Positions 22,167 to 33,585 of a DNA stretch of 64,000 nt are shown here, in pieces. The notes below the pieces were generated by a model, which did not search any database, was not told the origin of the DNA, and worked only from the letters and a program-made list of their open reading frames with translations. The DNA is from Streptomyces sp. 378 (GTDB lineage Bacteria > Actinomycetota > Actinomycetes > Streptomycetales > Streptomycetaceae), in NCBI RefSeq assembly GCF_030124145.1, contig NZ_JASKMS010000004.1, forward strand, positions 124,001-188,000. Reading direction: 5' to 3'. A program made the translations under genes and the position numbers. How positions within the stretch are numbered: the stretch's first letter is position 1; the number at the start of each line of letters is the position of its first letter.

Positions 22167-22335
22167 GGCGTGCATCCCCCTGGCGGAATCCGGCGACCGG
22201 CCATCACCCGGTTCCCGTGGTTGACGGCGACGACCGGCCCGATCACACGGGCCGGCCGCGTTCCCTTCTTCGCGGTGGCGCCGAGAGCCGGCATGGCCCG
22301 GCCGACCGCCGGGTCCGGCAGCCGGGTGCGGGGCG

Positions 22336-22845
22336 TCACTTGTACTGGCCCGGCTGGTAGTGCCCGGGCGTCATACGGCAGGTCACCCCGAACCGGTTCC
22401 AGGCGTTGATGACCGTGATCGCCGCGATGAGCTGCGCCAGCTCCGCCTCCTCGAAGTGCTCGGCCGCCTGCGCGTAGACGTCGTCCGGCACGAAACCGTC
22501 CGTCAGGACCGTCACCGCCTCCGTCAGCTCCAGGGCCGCGGTCTCCTTCGCGGTGTAGAAGTGCCGGGACTCCTCCCAGGCGCTGAGCTGCACGATCCGT
22601 TCGACGCTCTCGCCCGAGGCGAGGGCGTCCTTGGTGTGCATGTCGATGCAGAACGCGCAGTGGTTGATCTGGGAGGCGCGGATCTTCACCAGCTCGTACA
22701 GCTTGTGGTCGAGGCCCTTCCGGGCGGCGGTGTCCAGCCGGACCATCGCCTTGTAGACCTCGGGCGCGTGCTTGGCCCACTCCAGCCGGGCGGGCTGCTC
22801 GGGGGCGTACTCCACGGCCTCGGTCTCGTCGGTGTGCGTCGTCAT
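22336..22845 (-). CDS. carboxymuconolactone decarboxylase (AhpD-like) family protein
   Basis: A 169-residue protein with the AhpD-type redox motif INHCAFCIDMHTKDAL (Cys-X-X-Cys with His three residues later). Such proteins act as alkylhydroperoxidase-like disulfide reductases. ATG at 22845 is preferred; the longer form from 22899 would run into the divergent regulator. Its promoter must lie in the 47 bp shared with the divergent MocR gene, so that regulator is the natural candidate to control it. Confidence 0.9.
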   Translation of the reverse strand: MTTHTDETEAVEYAPEQPARLEWAKHAPEVYKAMVRLDTAARKGLDHKLYELVKIRASQINHCAFCIDMHTKDALASGESVERIVQLSAWEESRHFYTAKETAALELTEAVTVLTDGFVPDDVYAQAAEHFEEAELAQLIAAITVINAWNRFGVTCRMTPGHYQPGQYK

Positions 22846-22892
22846 GCCCTCGATCCTAGGAAGGAAGTCACCCAGGAGTATGGTCCATTTCC

Positions 22893-24281
22893 ATGGCAAA
22901 GCCGTGGGCCACTCTGGGCATCGACCTGCATGTGGAGCCGACCGGGCCGGGCCTGCGCCGAGGACTGACGGACGCCCTGCGCAAGGCGGTGCGCTCCGGC
23001 CGGCTGGCCCCCGGCACCCGGCTGCCCTCCTCCCGCGCGCTCGCCGCCGACCTGGGCATCGCCCGCAACACGGTCGCCGACGCCTACGCCGACCTGGTCG
23101 CCGAGGGGTGGCTCACCGCCCGGCAGGGCTCGGGCACCCGGGTCGCCGCGCGCGAGGTCGTCCCGCCGTCCGGCACGGCACCCCACCCCCGCGCCCGCAC
23201 CCGCCCGGCCTACGACCTGCGCCCCGGCAGCCCCGACCTCGCCTCCTTCCCACGCGCGGAGTGGCTCAGGGCCGCCCGCCGCGCCCTCGCCGCCGCCCCG
23301 TACCACGCCCTCGACTACGGCGACCCCCGCGGCCGCCCCGAGCTGCGGGCCGCGCTCGCCGGGTACCTCTCACGGGCCCGGGGCGTGCGCGCCGAACCCG
23401 AACGGATCGTGGTGTGCGCCGGGTTCGCACACGGCCTGAAACTGCTCGGCACGGTGCTGCGGGCGCGCGGAGCGGCGCTGGTCGCGGTCGAGTCGTACGG
23501 ACTCGACGCGCACCGGAACATCCTGGCCGACCGCGGCCTGGACACCGCCCCGCTGCCCTTCGACCGGCTCGGCACCGACCCGGGCGGCTTGTCCGGGGCC
23601 GACGCGCTGCTGCTCACCCCCGCCCACCAGTTCCCCATGGGCGTGCCCCTGCACCGCGACCGCCGCGCGGCCGTCGTGGACTGGGCGCGGCGCACCGGCG
23701 GGCTGGTGCTGGAGGACGACTACGACGGTGAGTTCCGCTACGACCGGCAGCCCGTCGGGGCGCTCCAGGGCCTGGACCCCGACCGGGTGGTCTACCTGGG
23801 CACCGCGAGCAAATCCCTCGCGCCGGGGCTGCGGCTGGCCTGGATGGTGCTGCCGCCGGGCCTCGCCGAGGAGGTCGCGGCGGCGAAGGGCGGCGTCGAC
23901 TCCTGCGGGGCGCTGGACCAGCTGACCCTGGCCGAGTTCCTCACCTCCGGTGTCTACGACCGGCACGTCCGCGCGACCCGCCTGCGCTACCGGCGCCGCC
24001 GGGACGCCCTGGTCGCCGCCGTGACGGCCAGGGCCCCGCAGACCCGTGTCACCGGCATCGCGGCGGGTCTGCACGTCCTGCTGCGGCTGCCGCCCGGCAC
24101 CGAGCAGTCGGTGATCCAGGCGGCCCACTGGCGAGGCCTCGCCCTGCACGGACTCGCCCGGTTCGGCCACCCCGACGCGCGGGTCGAGCCGCTCGACGCC
24201 CTGGTCGTCGGATACGGGACACCCCCGGACCACGCGTGGTCCGGCGCGCTGGACGCGCTGTGCGCGGTACTGCCCGGGTGA
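22893..24281 (+). CDS. MocR-family transcriptional regulator (GntR HTH fused to aminotransferase fold)
   Basis: A 462-residue regulator. The N-terminal winged HTH (about 20-85) reads LPSSRALAADLGIARNTVAD with the GntR hallmark AEGWLTARQGSGTRV. The rest is a fold-type I aminotransferase domain with the PLP lysine in LGTASKSLAPGLRLAW and the PLP Asp/Tyr region LVLEDDYDGEFRY. MocR proteins sense PLP or amino-acid derivatives and usually act on a divergent neighbour; here that is the AhpD-like gene 47 bp away. ATG at 22893 with AGGAG about 14 nt upstream. Confidence 0.92.
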   Translation: MAKPWATLGIDLHVEPTGPGLRRGLTDALRKAVRSGRLAPGTRLPSSRALAADLGIARNTVADAYADLVAEGWLTARQGSGTRVAAREVVPPSGTAPHPRARTRPAYDLRPGSPDLASFPRAEWLRAARRALAAAPYHALDYGDPRGRPELRAALAGYLSRARGVRAEPERIVVCAGFAHGLKLLGTVLRARGAALVAVESYGLDAHRNILADRGLDTAPLPFDRLGTDPGGLSGADALLLTPAHQFPMGVPLHRDRRAAVVDWARRTGGLVLEDDYDGEFRYDRQPVGALQGLDPDRVVYLGTASKSLAPGLRLAWMVLPPGLAEEVAAAKGGVDSCGALDQLTLAEFLTSGVYDRHVRATRLRYRRRRDALVAAVTARAPQTRVTGIAAGLHVLLRLPPGTEQSVIQAAHWRGLALHGLARFGHPDARVEPLDALVVGYGTPPDHAWSGALDALCAVLPG

Positions 24282-24491
24282 CTGCGCGCACTGCACCGTC
24301 CGAGCCCCGCCCCCAGGCCCAGTGCCAGGGCCCGCTCGGGCAGCCGCATCAAGGGCGCACAGCATTCCGTACATCACAAATCGGCACCAGGGGAAGGGTC
24401 ATGGGCGGGGGGTCGTGCACGCCCGTTCACAGCGATCTCTAGGCTGACCGTCTGTCGGTGCACAACGGGGAGAACCGGGGGAGACACACAG

Positions 24492-24845
24492 ATGGCTGAG
24501 ACACGGCGAAGGCTGCGTTCGAGCACGGTGGTGCTGGGCGGCATGGGCGTCCTCGCGGCGACCCTGTCCGCGTGCGGCTCCGATCCCGACCGCCGCTGTG
24601 TGGACCGCGACAGCTACGACTACCTCAACGGCTACAAGATCGTCGCCGACAAGAACTGTGCGTCCGGCGCCGCCTCCTCCGGCAAGGGCCGCAAGAAGAG
24701 CGGCACGACCAGGGCCGCCGACGCCGACTGGTACTACGACGCCGACGTCAGCGGCGGCTACGCCGAGCACGGCACCTTCAGCCGCAGCGAGGCCGTCGAC
24801 CGGGGCGGCTTCGGCTGCTCCGGCTCCGGCAGCGGCGGCGGCTGA
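24492..24845 (+). CDS. small YgiB/DUF1190-like lipoprotein
   Basis: A 117-residue protein with a signal sequence ending in a lipobox-like LSAC, so probably anchored outside the membrane. The mature part has paired Cys residues (RRCVDRDSYDY, DKNCASG), a Tyr/Asp-rich segment (WYYDADVSGGYAEHG) and a Gly-rich C-terminus (RGGFGCSGSGSGGG) like enterobacterial YgiB. The call rests mainly on its partner: the next gene, 17 bp away, is YgiC-like. ATG is preceded by GGGGGAGA. Confidence 0.7.
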   Translation: MAETRRRLRSSTVVLGGMGVLAATLSACGSDPDRRCVDRDSYDYLNGYKIVADKNCASGAASSGKGRKKSGTTRAADADWYYDADVSGGYAEHGTFSRSEAVDRGGFGCSGSGSGGG

Positions 24846-24862
24846 CCGGGCGGACGCGAGCG

Positions 24863-26044
24863 ATGGAACGCCGGATCACCGAGCCCCGCCCCGGCTGGCA
24901 GCAGATCGTCGAGGAACAGGGCCTGATCTACCCCCTGACCCGCTACCCCGACGACTCCCTGCGCCCCTACTGGGACGAGAGCGCGTACTACGTCTTCTCC
25001 CTGGAGGAGATCGAGGCCCTCGAGGAGGTGGTCGAGGACCTCCACCGCATGTGCCTGGCGGCGGCCGACCACATCGTCACCGCGGGCCGCTTCGCCGACC
25101 TGGGCATCACCGACCCCCGCGTGGCCGACGCGGTCGCCGAGGCCTGGCACCGCCGTGCCGAACTCCCCTCCGTCTACGGCCGTTTCGACCTCCGCTACGA
25201 CGGCACCGGCCCGGCCAAGCTCCTGGAGTACAACGCCGACACCCCCACCTCACTGGTGGAGGCCGCGTCGCCCCAGTGGTTCTGGATGGAGGACCGTTTC
25301 CCCGGCGCCGACCAGTGGAACTCCCTCCACGAACGCCTCATCGACGCGTGGAAGAACCAGGCCGCCCTGCTCCCGCCCGGCAGCCCCCTCCACTTCGCGT
25401 ACTCCTCCGCCGACGAACTCGGCGAGGACATGATGACGGTGGCCTACCTGAAGGAGACCGCCGAGCAGGCGGGCCTCGCCACCGACTGGATCTCCATGGA
25501 GGAGATCGGCTGGGACCGTCTCTCCGGCCGCTTCGTCGACCAGCGTCTGCGCTTCATCCGCAGCGTCTTCAAGCTCTACCCCTGGGAATGGCTCACCGCC
25601 GACCGCTTCGCCGGCCACGTCCTGGACACCCTCGACAACGGCGGCGGCACGGGCTCCACGCTGTGGATAGAACCGGCCTGGAAGATGCTCCTCAGCAACA
25701 AGGCCCTGCTGGCCGTCCTCTGGGAGCTCTACCCCGGCCACCCCAACCTCCTCCCGGCCTACCTGGACGGCCCCCGGGACCTCGCCACCACGGGCTGGGC
25801 GGCCAAGCCCCTCCTCGGGCGCGAGGGCGCCGGCGTCACGATCCACGAGCCCGGCTCCGACCCCGCCCTCCGCGACGAACCGTGCTGCTACCAGGAACTG
25901 GCGCCCCTCCCCGACTTCGACGGCAACCGCGTCGTCCTGGGCGCCTGGGTGGTGGAGAACGAGTCGGCCGGCCTGGGCATCCGCGAGTCGTCGGGCCTGA
26001 TCACCGACGAGTACGCACGGTTCCTTCCCCACGTGATCCTCTGA
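24863..26044 (+). CDS. glutathionylspermidine synthase-like ATP-grasp protein (YgiC/YjfC type)
   Basis: A 393-residue protein of the glutathionylspermidine synthetase preATP-grasp family. Visible blocks: YLTRYPDD-like start (YPLTRYPDDSLRPYWDE), RFDLRYDGTGPAKLLEYNAD (substrate/metal site), TPTSLVEAASPQWFWME, WLEPAWKMLLSNKALL-type segment (IEPAWKMLLSNKALLAVLWE) and the glycine loop KPLLGREGAGVTI. Streptomyces make neither glutathione nor trypanothione, so the true amide ligation partner is unknown. It probably acts with the upstream lipoprotein gene, as YgiB/YgiC do in pairs. Confidence 0.88.
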   Translation: MERRITEPRPGWQQIVEEQGLIYPLTRYPDDSLRPYWDESAYYVFSLEEIEALEEVVEDLHRMCLAAADHIVTAGRFADLGITDPRVADAVAEAWHRRAELPSVYGRFDLRYDGTGPAKLLEYNADTPTSLVEAASPQWFWMEDRFPGADQWNSLHERLIDAWKNQAALLPPGSPLHFAYSSADELGEDMMTVAYLKETAEQAGLATDWISMEEIGWDRLSGRFVDQRLRFIRSVFKLYPWEWLTADRFAGHVLDTLDNGGGTGSTLWIEPAWKMLLSNKALLAVLWELYPGHPNLLPAYLDGPRDLATTGWAAKPLLGREGAGVTIHEPGSDPALRDEPCCYQELAPLPDFDGNRVVLGAWVVENESAGLGIRESSGLITDEYARFLPHVIL

Positions 26045-26056
26045 CCGGGCCGACGC

Positions 26057-26131
26057 CCCAGGGGGCGCGGGGCTGCGACCTATGCGGCTCCGCCGCGTGG
26101 GCGCGACCGGCCACGACGCACCCGCACCCGG
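26057..26131 (+). repeat. Streptomyces interspersed repeat (GCGGCTCCGCCGCGTGGGCG type)
   Basis: The run from CCCAGGGGGCGCGGGGCTGC through ATGCGGCTCCGCCGCGTGGG to CGACGCACCCGCA matches a short intergenic repeat I recognise from many Streptomyces genomes, usually just after stop codons. It contains the hairpin GCGGCTCCGCCGC. It probably ends transcription of the ATP-grasp gene. Confidence 0.6.
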
Positions 26132-26185
26132 CCACGCTCGCCAACCCGGCAGACGCTTCCCCGGCCCAGCCGGTAGGCTGATCGC

Positions 26186-26262
26186 CGGGCCGTGACTGGC
26201 GCGCTGGGATGGACGAACCATCGGGGAGCGGTCCGAAGGACGAGAGCCGTGCGCCTGGGCCG
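26186..26262 (+). ncRNA. ZTP (pfl) riboswitch upstream of glyA
   Basis: The RNA carries both conserved halves of the ZTP/pfl motif: GGGCCGTGACTGGCGCGC (26187 on), a hairpin GGGATGGACGAACCATCGG, the invariant CGGGGAGCGGTCC, and the 3' pseudoknot segment GAGCCGTGCGCCTGGGCC. The class senses ZTP/ZMP, the AICAR-type purine intermediate that builds up when 10-formyl-THF is short, and is known to sit before glyA, folD and purH genes. It ends 39 nt before the glyA start, with GGAGG in between, so control could be at translation or at elongation. Confidence 0.92.
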
Positions 26263-26300
26263 TACCGTGAACGCTGAACGCAACGTCCGGAGGTCCACAC

Positions 26301-29103
<2,803 letters not shown>

Positions 29104-29242
29104 AACCGCTCCCGCGCACAGCCGTACCCCCGAACAGCGCTGTACATCACTCCGGTTGCGCCTGCCCGTAACCCGGCCGTGGCCGTACAGTCGATAACCG
29201 GGTGGTCGTACCAGCGGCCACACTGACACGACAGGAGACGAC

Positions 29243-29821
29243 GTGGGGACCGTAACGATCGGTGTCTCGATCGCGGTCCCGGAGCCTCACGGCAGCGAGC
29301 TCCAGCAGCTGCGCGCGGGCTTCGGCGACGCCGCGGCTCACGGCATCCCCACGCACGTCACCCTGCTGCCGCCGACGGAGGTCGGCGAGAGCGCCCTGTC
29401 GGCCGTCGAGGCACATCTGGCCGAGGTCGCCGCGGCCGGCCGCCCGTTCCCCATGCGGCTGTCCGGCACCGGCACCTTCCGGCCCCTGTCACCGGTGGTG
29501 TACGTCCGGGTCGTCTCGGGCGCGGAGGCCTGCACCCGGCTCCAGCAGCAGGTCCGCGACCCCGCCGGGCCGGCCGCGCGCGACCTGCAGTTCCCGTACC
29601 ACCCGCACGTCACGGTGGCGCACGGCATCGACGAGGCGGCCATGGACCGCGCCTTCGAGGAACTCGCCGGCTACGAGGCCGAGTGGCCCTGCACCGGCTT
29701 CGCCCTCTACGAGCAGGGCGCCGACGGCGTCTGGCGCAAGCTCCGCGAGTTCCCCTTCGGCGGCTCCGTGGTGCCCCCGCAGGCCGGGCGGGTGGAGCGC
29801 GGCTCGGTCCCCACCCGCTGA
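29243..29821 (+). CDS. 2'-5' RNA ligase / cyclic phosphodiesterase superfamily protein
   Basis: A 192-residue member of the 2H phosphoesterase superfamily, with the two defining His-X-Thr motifs HVTLLPP and HVTVAHG about 85 residues apart. Such enzymes hydrolyse or form 2',5' or 2',3'-cyclic phosphodiesters; the physiological substrate here is unknown. GTG start at 29243 with AGGAGA 7 nt upstream. Follows trpS in Streptomyces; 140 bp separate them, so a separate promoter is possible. Confidence 0.85.
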   Translation: MGTVTIGVSIAVPEPHGSELQQLRAGFGDAAAHGIPTHVTLLPPTEVGESALSAVEAHLAEVAAAGRPFPMRLSGTGTFRPLSPVVYVRVVSGAEACTRLQQQVRDPAGPAARDLQFPYHPHVTVAHGIDEAAMDRAFEELAGYEAEWPCTGFALYEQGADGVWRKLREFPFGGSVVPPQAGRVERGSVPTR

Positions 29822-29832
29822 CCCGCCCGGGG

Positions 29833-30588
29833 TCAGACCGGCAGCCGCCGGAACACCCCGCGCGGCAGGTGCCGCAGCGCCGCCATCACCACCCGCAGCG
29901 CCCCCGGCACCCACACCGTCTCCGAGCGGCGGCGCAGGCCCAGCTCCACGGCCGTCGCGACCGCCTCGGGCGTGGTCGCGAGCGGCGCCTCGGGCAGACC
30001 GGCGGTCATCCGGGTCCGGACAAAGCCGGGGCGCACGACCATGACGTGCACGCCCGTGCCGTACAGCGCGTCACCCAGGCCCTGCGCGAAGGCGTCGAGC
30101 CCGGCCTTGCTGGAGCCGTAGATGAAGTTGGCGCGGCGGGCCCGCTCGCCCGCGACGGAGGACATCACGACCAGCGAGCCGTGCCCCTGCGACTGGAGCG
30201 AGCGGGCGCACACCAGCCCCGCCGAGACCGCGCCGGTGTAGTTGGTCTGCGCGACCCGCACCGCCGCCTCCGGCTCGCGCTCGTCGCGGGCCTGGTCGCC
30301 GAGCAGCCCGAAGGCGAGCAGCACCATGTCGATGTCGCCCTCGGCGAAGACCTTGCCGAGCACCGCCTCGTGGGAGGCCGGGTCGAGGGCGTCGAAGGCG
30401 ACGGTGTGCACGTCGGCCCCGAGCCCGCGCAGCTGCCCGGCGGCCTCCTCCAGGGCGGGGGAGGGGCGGCCCGCCAGCCAGACCGTACGGGTGCGGCGGG
30501 CGACCAGCCGACGGGCGGTGGCCAGCGCGATCTCGGACGTACCGCCGAGGACGAGCAGGGACTGGGGGAGGCCGAAGGCGTCCTTCAT
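29833..30588 (-). CDS. dprE2: DprE2-like decaprenylphosphoryl-2-keto-erythro-pentose reductase
   Basis: A 251-residue short-chain dehydrogenase. NAD loop LLVLGGTSEIALATARRLV, catalytic Ser in VVMSSVAGERARR, and YGSSKAG with catalytic Tyr and Lys. In mycobacteria DprE2 reduces the keto-intermediate made by DprE1 to polyprenylphosphoryl-D-arabinose. The assignment rests on its adjacency to dprE1 (22 bp downstream, same strand) and on the divergent pathway genes. Polyprenol length in this organism is not known. Confidence 0.9.
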   Translation of the reverse strand: MKDAFGLPQSLLVLGGTSEIALATARRLVARRTRTVWLAGRPSPALEEAAGQLRGLGADVHTVAFDALDPASHEAVLGKVFAEGDIDMVLLAFGLLGDQARDEREPEAAVRVAQTNYTGAVSAGLVCARSLQSQGHGSLVVMSSVAGERARRANFIYGSSKAGLDAFAQGLGDALYGTGVHVMVVRPGFVRTRMTAGLPEAPLATTPEAVATAVELGLRRRSETVWVPGALRVVMAALRHLPRGVFRRLPV

Positions 30589-30610
30589 GACAGCAGCTCC
30601 TTGAGGTTGC

Positions 30611-31993
30611 TCACAGACTGAGGCGGCGGGCCAGGTCGGACACGAACACCCCGCGCGGGTCCAGCTCGGCGCGCAGCTCGCGGAAGTCGTCGAGACGCGG
30701 GTACATGGTCGCGAGCAGCTCCGGTCGCAGCCGGGCGTCCTTGGCGAGGTAGACCCGCCCGCCGGCGGCGGCGACGTCCTCGTCGAGTTCGTCGAGGAAC
30801 GCGCCGAGGCCGGGCAGGCCCGCCGGGATGTCCAGCGCCAGGGTCCAGCCCGGCACGGGGAAGGACAGCCAGCCCGGGTCGGACTCCCCGAAGCGCTTGA
30901 GGACGGCCAGGAAGGACGGGCAGCGGCGTTCGGAGATGCGGCGCACGATGCGGCGCAGGGCGTCCTCCCGGCCGTGGCCGACGACGAACTGGTACTGCAC
31001 GAAGCCGCCGCGGCCGTAGACGCGGTTCCAGTGCGGCACGCCGTCCAGGGGGTGGAAGAAGGCGGAGATCCGCTGGAGTCGGCCGGTGCGGGCGCGGGGG
31101 GCCTTGCGGTACCAGAGTTCGTTGAACAGGCCCACGGTCGTCCGGCTGAGCAGGCCCTCGGGCAGCAGGGCGGGCGCGGCGGGCAGGCGTGAGGTGCGGA
31201 AGGCCAGCGGGTCGCGGCGCAACCGGGCCGGGAGCGCGTCCGCGGGCGCGTGGTCGCCGCGGGTGAGCACCGCGCGCCCGGTCGAGGCGCCGCGGGCCAG
31301 GAGGTCGATCCAGGCCACCGAGTAGCGGTAGCGGTGGTCGGTGGCGGCCAGCCGGGCCATCAGGTCGTCGAGGTCGGTCGCGCGCTCGGTGTCGACCGAC
31401 ACCAGGGAGGTCTCCACCGGCTGCAGCCGGATCGTCGCGGTGAGGATCACCCCCGTGAGGCCCATGCCGCCGGCGGTGGCGTCGAACAGGGGTGTGCCGG
31501 GGATCACCGTGCGGATCTCGCCGTCCGCGGTGAGCAGTTCGAGGGCGAGGACGTGCCGGGCGAAGGAGCCCGAGACATGGTGGTTCTTGCCGTGGATGTC
31601 GGCGCCGATCGCCCCGCCGACGGTGACGTAGCGCGTGCCGGGGGTGACCGGCACGAACCAGCCGAGCGGCAGCAGCACCTCCATCAGCCGGTGCAGGGAG
31701 ACCCCCGCGTCGCACAGCACGGTCCCGCCGGCGGCGTCGATCGCGTGCACACGGTCCAGGGCCGTCATGTCGAGCACGGAGCCGCCCGCGTTCTGCGCCG
31801 CGTCCCCGTACGCCCGCCCCAGTCCCCGGGGGATGCCGCCGCGGGCCCCGCAGTCCCGGACGGCCGCCGCGGCCTCCTCGTACGTCCGTGGGCGGATCAG
31901 CCGGGCGGCGGTGGGGGCGGTGCGGCCCCAGCCCGTGACGGTGGTGTGGTCCAGGCCCATGATGTCCGGGTCGAAATCGGTGTCGGCAGACAT
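30611..31993 (-). CDS. dprE1: DprE1-like decaprenylphosphoryl-ribose 2-oxidase
   Basis: A 460-residue FAD enzyme that oxidises C2 of polyprenylphosphoryl-ribose, the first epimerisation step. FAD-site motifs: PRGLGRAYGDAAQNAGG, GGAIGADIHGKNHHVSG; catalytic Lys in VYLAKDARLR. The segment that holds the benzothiazinone-reactive Cys387 of M. tuberculosis (PGWNICVD) reads PGWTLALD here, so that Cys is Ala. Start ATG at 31993; the 133 bp to the divergent PAP2 gene must hold both promoters and are AT-rich around 32025-32085. Confidence 0.93.
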   Translation of the reverse strand: MSADTDFDPDIMGLDHTTVTGWGRTAPTAARLIRPRTYEEAAAAVRDCGARGGIPRGLGRAYGDAAQNAGGSVLDMTALDRVHAIDAAGGTVLCDAGVSLHRLMEVLLPLGWFVPVTPGTRYVTVGGAIGADIHGKNHHVSGSFARHVLALELLTADGEIRTVIPGTPLFDATAGGMGLTGVILTATIRLQPVETSLVSVDTERATDLDDLMARLAATDHRYRYSVAWIDLLARGASTGRAVLTRGDHAPADALPARLRRDPLAFRTSRLPAAPALLPEGLLSRTTVGLFNELWYRKAPRARTGRLQRISAFFHPLDGVPHWNRVYGRGGFVQYQFVVGHGREDALRRIVRRISERRCPSFLAVLKRFGESDPGWLSFPVPGWTLALDIPAGLPGLGAFLDELDEDVAAAGGRVYLAKDARLRPELLATMYPRLDDFRELRAELDPRGVFVSDLARRLSL

Positions 31994-32126
31994 GTCCGCG
32001 ACCGTATCGCCCTACTGTGAGCGATTAGTTAGCGAACATGGCATCTCTCCCCGAAATGGGTGATTAATGGGATGTCGCCCAATATTGCCGGAGTTCAGGC
32101 CTGGTGGGCGTGAACAGTGAGTCCAC

Positions 32127-32648
32127 ATGGACGACCTCGACGACCTGCACGACATGGACCACCGGATCGTTTCGGCGCTCAGGGCGTGCGGCACCGACCC
32201 GCGCGTCGCCGGTGCCGCGCGTGCCCTGTCCTGGGCGGGGGAGCACGCGGCACTGTGGCTGGTGGCGGGGCTCGCCGGAGCCGCCGTCGACGCCGGCAGA
32301 CGCGGCGTCTGGCTGCGCGGCACCGCCCTCACCGCCGGGGCGCACCTCGTCAGCATGGGGGTGAAACGGGTCGTGCGCAGGCCGCGCCCCGCGCACGTCG
32401 AGCCCCTGGTGCGCACCGCCGGCCGGCACTCCTTCCCCAGCTCGCACGCCACCTCGGCGGCGGCCGCCGCCGTCGCCTTCGGCGCCCTGGGAGCACACGC
32501 GGTCCCGCCGCTCGCCGCCGCCGTGTGCGTCTCGCGCCTCGTGGCCGGTGTCCACTACCCCTCCGACGTGGCCGCGGGCGCGGCGCTGGGCGCCCTCACG
32601 GCCCGGCTCGGCGCCCGCTGGATGCGAGGAGGCGCCCACCATGGCTGA
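32127..32648 (+). CDS. PAP2-family phosphatase, likely polyprenylphosphoryl-phosphoribose phosphatase
   Basis: A 173-residue membrane phosphatase with all three PAP2 blocks: KRVVRRPRP, SFPSSHATS and SRLVAGVHYPSDV. In mycobacteria a homologous enzyme (Rv3807c) removes the 5-phosphate from decaprenylphosphoryl-5-phosphoribose before DprE1 acts. Its gene overlaps the UbiA gene by 8 bp, the same pair as Rv3807c-Rv3806c, which supports that role. Confidence 0.88.
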   Translation: MDDLDDLHDMDHRIVSALRACGTDPRVAGAARALSWAGEHAALWLVAGLAGAAVDAGRRGVWLRGTALTAGAHLVSMGVKRVVRRPRPAHVEPLVRTAGRHSFPSSHATSAAAAAVAFGALGAHAVPPLAAAVCVSRLVAGVHYPSDVAAGAALGALTARLGARWMRGGAHHG

Positions 32649-33585
32649 GACGACCGTCCTGCGGCAGCGCACCCGCCAGGAGCGGCCGGCACCACCCCGC
32701 AAGGGCGGTCTCCCGGCCGGTCTCCTCAGAACCGCGCGCCCCAGACAGTGGATCAAGAACGTTCTCGTGGTCGCCGCCCCGGCCGCCGCCGGCGAGCTCT
32801 TCTCGCGGCACGCCCTGATCCGACTCGCCCTGGTCTTCGTCCTCTTCACGGCCTGCGCCGCCGCCGTCTACCTCGTCAACGACGCCCGCGACGCCGACGC
32901 CGACCGCGCCCACCCCACCAAGCGGCACCGCCCGGTCGCCGCCGGGCAGGTCCCCGTGCCCGTGGCCTACGCCGTCGGAGGAACCCTCGGCCTCCTCGCG
33001 CCCGCCGCCGCGGCCTGGCTGTGCGGTCCGGCCGTCGCCGCGCTGCTGACCGCGTACCTCGGCATGCAACTGGCCTACTGCATCAGCCTGAAGCACGTCC
33101 TCGTCGTCGATCTCGCCGTCGTCACCACGGGGTTCCTCATGCGCGCCATGGTCGGCGGACTCGCCCTCGGCATCCCGCTGTCGCGCTGGTTCCTCATCAC
33201 CACCGGCTTCGGCGCGCTGTTCATGGTGTCGGCCAAGCGCTACTCGGAAGCCGTCCAGATGGCCGGAAAGGCGGGCGCCACACGGGCGTTGCTCACCGAG
33301 TACACCACCGGCTACCTCCGCTTCGTCTGGCAGCTCGCGGCCGGGGTCGCCGTCCTCGGCTACTGCCTGTGGGCCATGGAGGAGGGCGGCGTCCCGCACA
33401 CCAGCGTGCTGCCCTGGCGGCAGCTGTCCATGGTCGCCTTCATCCTCGCGATCCTCCGCTACGCCGTGTTCGCCGACCGCGGCACCGCCGGCGAACCCGA
33501 GGACGTCGTCCTGCGCGACCGCGCCCTCGCCCTCATCGGTGTGGTCTGGGTGGCGATGTACGGCCTGGCAGTGGCCAATTGGTGA
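32641..33585 (+). CDS. ubiA: decaprenyl-phosphate phosphoribosyltransferase (UbiA family)
   Basis: A 314-residue integral membrane prenyl-acceptor transferase. It has the polyprenyl-phosphate/Mg site NDARDADADR (NDxxDxxxD) and the second motif DLAVVTTGFLMRAMVGGLA, close to the Rv3806c type that transfers ribose-5-phosphate from PRPP to decaprenyl phosphate. About eight membrane segments. The ATG at 32641 overlaps the PAP2 stop; the stop overlaps the next GTG (GTGA). Committing step of polyprenylphosphoryl-arabinose synthesis. Confidence 0.9.
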   Translation: MAETTVLRQRTRQERPAPPRKGGLPAGLLRTARPRQWIKNVLVVAAPAAAGELFSRHALIRLALVFVLFTACAAAVYLVNDARDADADRAHPTKRHRPVAAGQVPVPVAYAVGGTLGLLAPAAAAWLCGPAVAALLTAYLGMQLAYCISLKHVLVVDLAVVTTGFLMRAMVGGLALGIPLSRWFLITTGFGALFMVSAKRYSEAVQMAGKAGATRALLTEYTTGYLRFVWQLAAGVAVLGYCLWAMEEGGVPHTSVLPWRQLSMVAFILAILRYAVFADRGTAGEPEDVVLRDRALALIGVVWVAMYGLAVANW

